The notes below the pieces were generated by a model. That model saw only the letters and a list, made by a program, of their open reading frames with translations. It made no database searches and was not told the origin of the DNA. This document shows positions 55,728 through 64,000 of a stretch of 64,000 nucleotides of DNA, piece after piece (positions within the stretch are counted from its first letter, which is position 1; each line of letters begins with the position of its first letter). The translations under genes and the position numbers were made by a program. This DNA comes from Takakia lepidozioides (Eukaryota > Streptophyta > Takakiopsida > Takakiales > Takakiaceae): contig CM060733.1 of NCBI GenBank assembly GCA_030704615.1, forward strand, positions 46,190,001 through 46,254,000, written 5' to 3'.

Positions 55728-58700
55728 CTAAATATCATACACCATCCCGACTTCAAGGAAATCTGAGGGTGGAATCTTCATTGTTGTCATGGTTGACCGA
55801 CAGATACTCTGTAGAAACATGTAAAGTTTTCCTACCACAATACGCTCAATCAAGGGTGTATGTTCGCCGACTTTCAAATCGGTTCTCCCAAGCACATAAA
55901 CCGCCCCATCATCTTTTGCTCTCTTCAAGTCTGCAACCTCAACAGATATGGCCTGCCCCACTTCATCTTCAGGGCTCTCAAGAAAAAACTTGTTACCCGC
56001 GATATGCTCACTCAAGGATTCAAAAACCTGTCATGAATTTCTGGGTCTTTAAAATGCGGTATCTGTTGAGGCTGACTAACTTTGATCTTGGTAAGTAGGG
56101 TAAGAAGGCTGATTGATATCCACCTAACATATTTGCCCACAGTTTTCTATCAACCTGGGGTCATCCACCTGTGATGCCCATTTCTGACATGGCATTGCAA
56201 GGTAGAAGGCCAGTAGGAGGGCGAATGGTGGCCTCACTTTAGATCCCCTTGGATATGAATTGTTTTGACCACTAAGATTTTGACCACTCCAGGTTGGGGC
56301 CATCTCTCCGACACTACGGTGCAATGGCCTACTCACGGTTGGGATAGTAGTGCACATAGTACCAACTACTCAACAAACCAAAAGTAGTTACAATGCAGCC
56401 CCTGAGACATCCTAACTAAGAACGTACGATGTTGTCAAACCAGCTCAGCATTTTCACTTCAAAAATATTCATGGATAAAGAGGCTTGGGAGGAGGGGACA
56501 CAAAATGGGCACCTGCTCCAAAAATTCATTGCCCTCCACGTTTATTGTATCCATGTAGCCATAGCGTGCCACGCACCGATAAACCCCTTTGAACCCTACC
56601 CTACCCACCAGAAATCGCTCGGCTGGCAACACAGTCTTCACTGGAACATACCGAATCGTAGTGAAAATCAGCACCTCATGCAGTGCCCGCACATTGCGCA
56701 CATAATGGCTTACGATTGGGGGCACCCCATGTACCAAATCAGTGTAGAAAAAGCAAATTCCAGGGACCCGGAAATTTCCAAAACGGGTTAGCAGGGCACC
56801 CAAGGTTTGCTTGCTGATCCTGTGTTTCATTTCATATTCAAACTTCTTTTGACGCCCATAGTTCCACGTCGCCATGATTATTGTGACAACTATGGCGATG
56901 AGGAAAGGGACCCACCCCCCCTGGGGCACTTTCATCATCACAGCTGTCATGTATGTTCCCTCCAAGGCCATGAAGACAAGGAAGAAGATCATTACGAGAG
57001 GCCATGGGGTGTTCCAGATTACGAGCATGACAATCGTCATCAAGCATGTTGTTATTATCATCACCCATATCACTGCCACCCCTGCAGCATTCCAAACATT
57101 TGCTAATATCAGCTCTTTTGGTGGTACGCACATGGAAACGAATTGATAACTAAAGGTCAATGACAAGCCTGTCTGCCAGGACAACTACAAAGCACTCTTC
57201 AAGAACAGCCCTGAAGGTCTTTCAAGACTCCCATTTATCCAGTAGAAAGAGGGACATTGAGCCTTTGTTTCATACTCCAAAGCACATTATAAATCTGATG
57301 TTGCCCAACCACACGATGTGCTTGGCTTTGGAGAATCCCCAACCCAAATGGTTCATAACACATGTTCATTTTTGAGTGTAAGTCGTTGGTCAACCGCTGC
57401 CCTTCTCCTGAGAGGTACTTATATAGTTCTGATTCGGCAGACACAAATGTGGCCTGCCAATCACAGCATGCCTCAATGTTACTAAAGAGTGGTAGGCTTA
57501 ATGAACAAAATGCTCCAACTGCTTCTACAATCCTACCTGGAAAACCTCGAGTTACTGAGGTTGAAACTTCAGGAAACATTGAAGGTTTGAGTAGAAAGCC
57601 TTAGCGGCAAAACTCCATATGTGAAGGCATCGTAATAAAATGGTCTGTCAATGTAGTAACACTCAGTTCTTTACCTCAGAGCTTACCAAAAGCATTGCCG
57701 ATGTCAGTTGAAGTTTGAAATCCAAAGACCACCGCAATGCAGAGAACCATCAGACAGTAATTCACTTCAGGTGAGTAGACCTGTCCCTCTTGGTCCTCAG
57801 ATGTGTGCACCACCTTCACACGCGGGAAATAGTCAAGGGCCACAGACTGCTTGATGATTGAGAATGTGGCAGAGATGAGGCCTTGGCTTGCGACTATGGC
57901 TGCCAATGTTGAGATGACAAACATTGGCCAGAAAACAGGTTGAGGCACCATTTTAAAGAATCCCTGGAGATGGTCCTCAGGATTCATTATGAGGTAAGCC
58001 GTTTGCCCTGCATAAGTGACGAGCACTGATGGGTACACCACCACAGAAAATGCAATCTGCCATCCACAAGTCGAGAAGGTAATCTTAAACGATACAGGAA
58101 CTATCACTTCAAACAGAAAGAGATAATGTACTCATGAGACATTGTTTGCCGTAGCTTTGTGGCCATAGACCCAGTTTTTGCGCAGTTTCAGAGAGAGGGA
58201 AGAAGTAGAATAATTAGAAACTTATTCCTTCAAATGGGAGGCACAGAGACACAATGGGACACAGTAAAACAAAAGAGCAAGAAAAAAACATCCAAAGGAG
58301 GGCCAAAGGGACACAAGTATAGAGAGAGAAACTAAACTTATAACATTCACAGAGGCCCTCAGGGCCATGGGACTAGTTCTGTGTGTGTGAGAGAGGGAAC
58401 AGCACAAGGGGTACTGAGGGTCTATGGGGCAAATTCAACAACAAGAAGCCACCTCAGAACATCACATAGATGCCTGAGGCAGTTAGGCTCATGCTGACAG
58501 GACAGATTCTAGCCTCTCGCAGACGTTTTACTCCATGTCCCATCACAAATCTGCAGGTTCTAAGTACAGACTCTGAAGAGAAAGGGGAAAAAAAAATGCT
58601 TTACTACGTCCTGTGAGGGCCACCATGGGCAGAGAGAATGGGCATGTCACACTTCTACCTCGGATAATATAGAACTATCAGGTGTACAGGTCTTCATTAG

Positions 58701-61700
58701 AGGGGATAACAGTGCGAACTGCAAATCCCTATCCATGGGGACGGAGACTCTTAACCCATGCAGAAGCTAGTGACTGGCTCGGACGGTGTTGGAGAGACAC
58801 TTGCTTCAGCTGGATGTTCTAGCTGTGTGCAGCTTTGTTTATTATGTGCACTCTTGTCCCTTAAGCTTTGGGCTTCATGTGGGCGTCATGAAGTCACATC
58901 ATTGTTTCTTTCTCTTTTCTTGTTCTATGATGGGCATCCTGTGCACCTGATAAGTTTCTTCGTAGTTTGTCCCAACTTTTCCAGTGAAGCTTGGTCAGAA
59001 GAAAATGTTAAGTCACTTCCACTTTTGGAAGTCTAGGTATTGTGCCCACCTGAATGGAAAGCCTGTTGAAGTGACCCAAATCTGCAAACATGGCCTCTGA
59101 CCCTGTTCCCAAGGAAAATTAAATGTTAACCGCTTTATAATTGAATCCTTTGAGGGGATGACAACTGCATGGCTGGGATCTGAGGTCCCAAAACTGACCC
59201 TGCAACATCTGATTAGTAATAGCTCTGTGTCTCTCTCTTGCTTAAGTTGTAATCCATGGGAAGATTTAAGCTTCTCCATGTTGACATGACCAGGTTTGGG
59301 TCAAGCATGTGGGACAGTAAGCCCAAGCATACCATTACAGGCCTAAACTTATCAAGTTTTCACTTGTGACTGGCTGGGGTCTTGTGCAGTGCACCATAAG
59401 CAAATGCTTGGGGGGAGCCTTTCAGAGGAGGCAATGAAAGGCTAAAGACTTCTCTCGTGAAGGAGGTCACACTATTTTATCAAGTCTTCCCTATTTCACG
59501 GTCTTTCTCCTCTCTTGCTCTGGTTCCTCCCACAGCCCAAACACAAATTCAGCACAACAGGTTTACCACAGTTAGGAACTCAGATATCCAACTGGATTCT
59601 ACTCGACTCTGCGTGGGACCTTGCAAGTTCAGCTTTCTCACGAGACAATGTCATGCAACTAGCCAGTACTCATTGAAGATGTCAACAAGGATAGGCTCCC
59701 ACAGCAATCACGGTTTATACACATACTTTTAGGAATTGTATTGTAATACTTTCATTTAGCTTACTTTAAAAAGTTTTTCAAATCTTTCACAATATGTTGC
59801 CAGGTCCTAGTTCTGCCTGTCCTGGGTAATATTTCAAAAACAATGAAAGCCAGATGGCCTTAAACAATCATGTTGCCCATTTACACTATGAGGCCATTAT
59901 CCCAATGGTGGCGTAACATTTGGGGCCTACTTACAGGTAAATACTAGACCCAGATTGTACAGGACAGAAACAAAGAGGGATGGTGAAGGACAGACCTGTA
60001 ATACAAAGTATAATGCCACCCAGCATCACCCAGCCATCCTTCCCATTCTTGGCAAAAAAATGGTAGATGTACACTGGAGAAAATGCTTTGAATACAGATG
60101 GATAATGCTTTGCAATGTTGTAGCCCCCCATGATAGGGGTCGTGATCAACCAGGCTGCCATAATTGGGGAGTAGAGAAAGCTAACTTTGTGAGTTCCACA
60201 CTTTTGGATGAGGAAGAGCAAAACCAATATTATTGCTGACACCCATATTATCACCTCTGCACACATGTCCAGGAATTTGAGTGCATACAAAATGTCAAAC
60301 CCACATCAGTCTCGGAAACAAACCTTCAAACCTGATAAGAGTCATGCAATGTTCTATGGCCCCATTTAACATAACATTGATGTCCACACGTGGAAGAATG
60401 CATGCAGTCAATACTAAAGTAATAGAAAGATTGAAATGTTGGTTGAGTGGAAGTCCACTTTGACATGGAGTCCTGTGATAAAGCAACAACAAAGCAACCC
60501 AGAGACGATGCATCACATGTGGAGGGAGGCAAGATATTACCAGGCATGAACTTACCATTACTGACTGAAGGCACCATGGTCTGAATGCCGCCAATAGCTG
60601 ATAGTACTGCATCCGAGGCACAATCCATACAACATCTTCACACTGACAAATAAAAGCTATGTGAATGATGAAAGACAGAGGTGGTATTTTCCTATCATGA
60701 CTCCAGCTACTCCAAGAGGCTCATCAGCTAAGAAGTGGCATGTGGGTGCCTTGCCAGTGCCAGACTGATCCCCCACACGATGAGGTACAGGCAATCCTGG
60801 ACATCATAGTGTGCCTCCACTGATAATCCTAGCCCAGAAAATCTACAAATGGTTTGCAAAACATTGCAGCAGTCACCAAGAAGGCCTTGCAATGAAAGCT
60901 CTCAAAGTGTGCCGGGGTGGAAGCTGCATGTCCATGTGCAAAGTTGTGACATCTCATGCAAAGCCAAGTACACATTCTGGACTAAAGGGATAGTGCACAG
61001 TATTCATCAAAAGGTTATTGTCATAACTGTCAACACAGAGGATATTATATTAGAGTCTTTCAAATCAATGAGTCACAGCATACATGGCCCCACCTGAAAT
61101 AGCAGGGGTCAGCACACCATCCCCAAGTATCATGCACGTGCCGAGCATGACCACAAACAGAAGTATCTGTTGGGCTGCCTTACTGCCTTCCAAAAACTTC
61201 TTCACTCTGTTTTCCTTGGTGTCTTCCCAAGCCTTGTGAAAATGCGAGAGCTTGCTGTCTGAGATTGCAGTGCGGGTGCTAAGTTTTCTTGCACCCTGCC
61301 CTACGTTTGTGTGCTGGCATAGTAAGGAATACAGTGCAAATGTGCCGCCTGTGCAAATACAGTATCACTGTGAACTGTCAGAGCCAAACATTTAGTCAAC
61401 TCCAAGACCTCGACAAGTTAACATTAATGTAACAGCTGAAAGGTGACTACAATGTTTGGCAGTCTTGTTGTTCTAACAGGAGCACACTCAAACTTGACCT
61501 GGGCCACAGATGTGGCTGATTCTTTGCTAAGCTTTACCTAGCTCTAGATAGAGAGTGAGGTGAAAATGTAGAACCGTCATTCTTTGTTTCATCACGAGGA
61601 TTATGTTGTATCAATTCTCTTCCTTGAAGGTATATGTAGTCCTACCCGATCCTTCAAGAAACGTACAAAGAAAACATCATTTTCTGTACAGATAGACACA

Positions 61701-63282
61701 GCCGTGAATGCATCCATTAAATTTTGCTTGCTATATTCCAGTGTGGATGGAGCAGAAAGATTGACGAAGACATGAATGAATCCACTAGATTTTGCTTGCT
61801 GTCATAGTGTGGAAAATGGGGAGAGAGGGAGACACCTGAAACCATACTGCGTCACTACCAATGTGGAAGGCCGTCAAAAGAATATAATTCCACCTTCCTC
61901 AAGATAGTTCTTAAAGTCCTAATGAAATGAACCAGAACAGAAGAAGACAGATACGTATATACCTTCACCATGGTCATCAGCTTGAAGAACAATCCATGTG
62001 TACTTGAAAACCCCAATGAGAGTAAGTGTCCAGAAAACGAGGCTCAAGATCCCCAAATAGTCTCCCTCATTGGGCGAGACCACATTGATCGAAGGATACA
62101 CATATAGGGGCGATGTTCCAAGATCCCCATACACAATGCCAAGTGTCTGATAAGCAAAAACAAATGTTTGCCATTTTGTGTATTCCTGATTAATATGCAG
62201 AAGTTGCCATTCAGGTACAATCCCATAATCTATAAGCATCACCCAACCATTCTCTTTGTTTGTCTTTGTGCTGCCTTTGTTGACATGCAATGACAGGTTT
62301 TACTCAGCAATTATCCCTGGGATAACGTATCTCTCCTGCCACCCTTCTTCAGACGACGAAAAAAGTATACTACACCTAATGTTGACACCATATTATTGCA
62401 TCAATTGAGCAGGTCTTAACTTTGACCCCTCTTCTAAGAGGCTATGGCTATCACTCGGTCACACTCTTTACTTCGACAACAGGGTGACCACAGCCAAATG
62501 TGAAGAGATAGAATGTACTCGTTTTTCTTGTGGCCATAGACCCCACGCCCAGTTCTTCTGGCGGAACTGTGAATAGACAAAGATGTTCACAAAGGAGCGA
62601 TGCTCGATGTACTTGTTTCAGGAGTAATTTCCACAGGAACAAAACCCAACTTGGAAAGCAGTGAAAGGGGTAGGCATCCTGCCTCTCTATAAGGGACTGA
62701 CTAGCTTCTGTAGGACGCGGACTACCAACAGCCATGCACTGGCCTTCTATCTTGAGCCAAAAGACACAGCTTCCGGCCAGGATGTAACAGGACAATCCTT
62801 CGGCATTTAATTTACGTTACGAACTATTAGACAATGTGGATCGTCGCCAGCTGTGAGCAAGAATTACAGCAATCTCAGGCACGCTGGTGGTTTTAAAGCC
62901 ACAAATGGCTGAGAGGGGTTACTGTGACAGGATAGTATCCCGTCTGAGATATGAGCTCGACCCATTTCCAAACGCATATAGATTTCAAAGCACACCTTTG
63001 CTCAACTTTAGAGGCACCAAGATGGAATGTTCACAAACATCTCACCTGTTTGGGGGCCACAATCGGCGCCTTGAAGAACTTCTCGGAAATTGACCTGGAC
63101 CGCAAAAGTTCAGACTCGGATTGTTTGATGTCGGTATCTATCAACTTTGCAACCCGCCGTGAAGTGTTTTCCTCCAGACCTTTACCCGAGCTCCCTGCTA
63201 CGCTTTCAACTTTTGGGTGTTCCAATTCAATATCTCTGGCCAAGGTGGGCAACCGCCCGGGACCACCCCATACAAAGCACAC
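55728..63282 (-). CDS. KUP/HAK/KT potassium transporter, complete
   Basis: KUP/HAK/KT proteins are K+ (usually H+-coupled) transporters of plasma membrane or tonoplast with about 12 membrane segments and a long cytosolic C-terminus. Exons in transcript order are 63282-63046, 62185-61963, 61348-61094, 60606-60556, 60256-59996, 59096-59050, 58056-57687, 57081-56513 and 56027-55728. They total 2313 nt, 770 residues, with all phases consistent. The family signature [13 protein letters not shown] is at 95-107. Other landmarks are [66 protein letters not shown] and the C-terminal ERFLVGRVG and CVARYGYMD. The usual C-terminal ending ([14 protein letters not shown]) resembles the common VY(V/I) tail. 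The start is the first in-frame ATG; the N-terminus before the first membrane span is poorly conserved, so an upstream start or exon is possible. Subgroup (HAK5-like or KUP-like) is not resolved. Confidence 0.93.
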
Positions 63283-64000
63283 AGTTTCAAGCGCAATTCA
63301 AGAGAGCAAAACAGAAGGCGATCAAATTTGTGGTGAGGGAGCTTATAAAGGAGCCATTCCAATCCCTCTGCCTGTGGGTCGTCAGAAATCCTAAAGTAGC
63401 GTTATATTGACAAGTGAAACTGCAGCAATCTCTTACTGTGTTCAGCTGCGATAACCAGGACATGATTGTTGCCTATACCATAACTTAGCACGTCAAGAAG
63501 TGCCACCGAAATCTCCTATTAATTTCTGGGCTTCATATTTTTGTGGCAGTGCGGGAGATAACTGCCGGACGCAGGATCAGAGAGATGTCAGATATCGATA
63601 AATGGAGATCGACATGACTCGCCCACGAAGCGACTGGGGGAAGAAAGAGAGCAAGAGGGCAATAGGGGAACTGCCTAACGACCACATTCATGAACTACTT
63701 ATCTACTAAGTACCAACACATCACAATGTTCTTGCGGCCTCATTCAGTACACTCCTGATCGAGAAAGAAACCCAGTTTTTGAGTCCTCATAATCTATATT
63801 CGAAGAATTGCTTACCTATACGACATGCAGTTATCTGATAAAATTACTTGGTAAGCTTTTATGTGCAACAATGCAGTGTGGCAGATTGATTGACAGAATT
63901 TGCGGGCACAAACAAGCAAAGATGCAATCTCACTCTTGGATTCGCACAGGGACAGGCGAAACATTGGTGTCTGCCATCCTGATCCGCAGCCGCCTTAGAA
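63283..64000. other. 5' flank of the KUP gene
   Basis: Likely holds the 5' UTR and promoter of the transporter (minus-strand gene). No other gene recognised up to the window end. Confidence 0.45.

Noticed and set aside
56807-57146. Plus-strand open frames rich in His, Thr and Ile
   Set aside because: They are antisense to membrane-spanning segments of the KUP transporter exon 8.

Overview
This window is nuclear DNA from a land plant. All the clear multi-exon genes have plant-type orthologues and short GT-AG introns. Three intronless PLS-class pentatricopeptide (PPR) loci carry or once carried a DYW domain, and their near-identical repeat triplets suggest a seedless vascular plant (fern or lycophyte). 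That placement is an inference; the species is not identified.

Layout. 1-2.3 kb: a 42-bp tandem array and a broken methyltransferase-like gene. 2.3-7.1 kb: no gene, only SINE, MITE and LTR-retroelement traces. 7.3-9.0 kb: PPR-DYW pseudogene 1, followed by a 102-nt near-perfect foldback. 10.1-11.5 kb (-): remnant of an ADP-ribosyltransferase-like (DUF3990-like) element protein. 13.7-16.6 kb (+): PPR-DYW pseudogene 2, preceded by PDF modules of an organellar single-stranded DNA-binding protein (OSB). 16.7-25.6 kb: gene-free and rich in hAT elements, including two that lie end to end and share one target-site duplication. 25.6-32.2 kb (+): a complete 13-exon AMP1/glutamate carboxypeptidase II gene. 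33.8-35.9 kb (-): a complete 6-exon RS2Z splicing factor. 37.0-37.9 kb (+): a complete 2-exon TIM9. 39.3-43.5 kb (-): PPR locus 3, an inverted paralogue of 13.4-16.8 kb, again with OSB modules upstream. 44-49 kb: SINEs and a scrambled piggyBac-like element carrying the same DUF3990-like segment. 51.5-54.5 kb (+): a 4-exon EngB-type organellar GTPase. 55.7-63.3 kb (-): a 9-exon KUP/HAK/KT potassium transporter.

The five intact genes are unrelated housekeeping or developmental genes. For each, my exon joins give an uninterrupted frame of a length typical for the family. AMP1 and RS2Z are convergent, RS2Z and TIM9 divergent, TIM9 and PPR locus 3 convergent, and EngB and KUP convergent.

The most unusual signal is the repeated linkage of OSB PDF modules to intronless PPR(-DYW) reading frames. 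The last PDF half-module is in frame with the PPR array in both the + and - copies, which suggests a PPR retrocopy fused to the 3' end of an OSB gene and then duplicated in inverted orientation. No search or alignment software was used; all calls come from reading the sequence.
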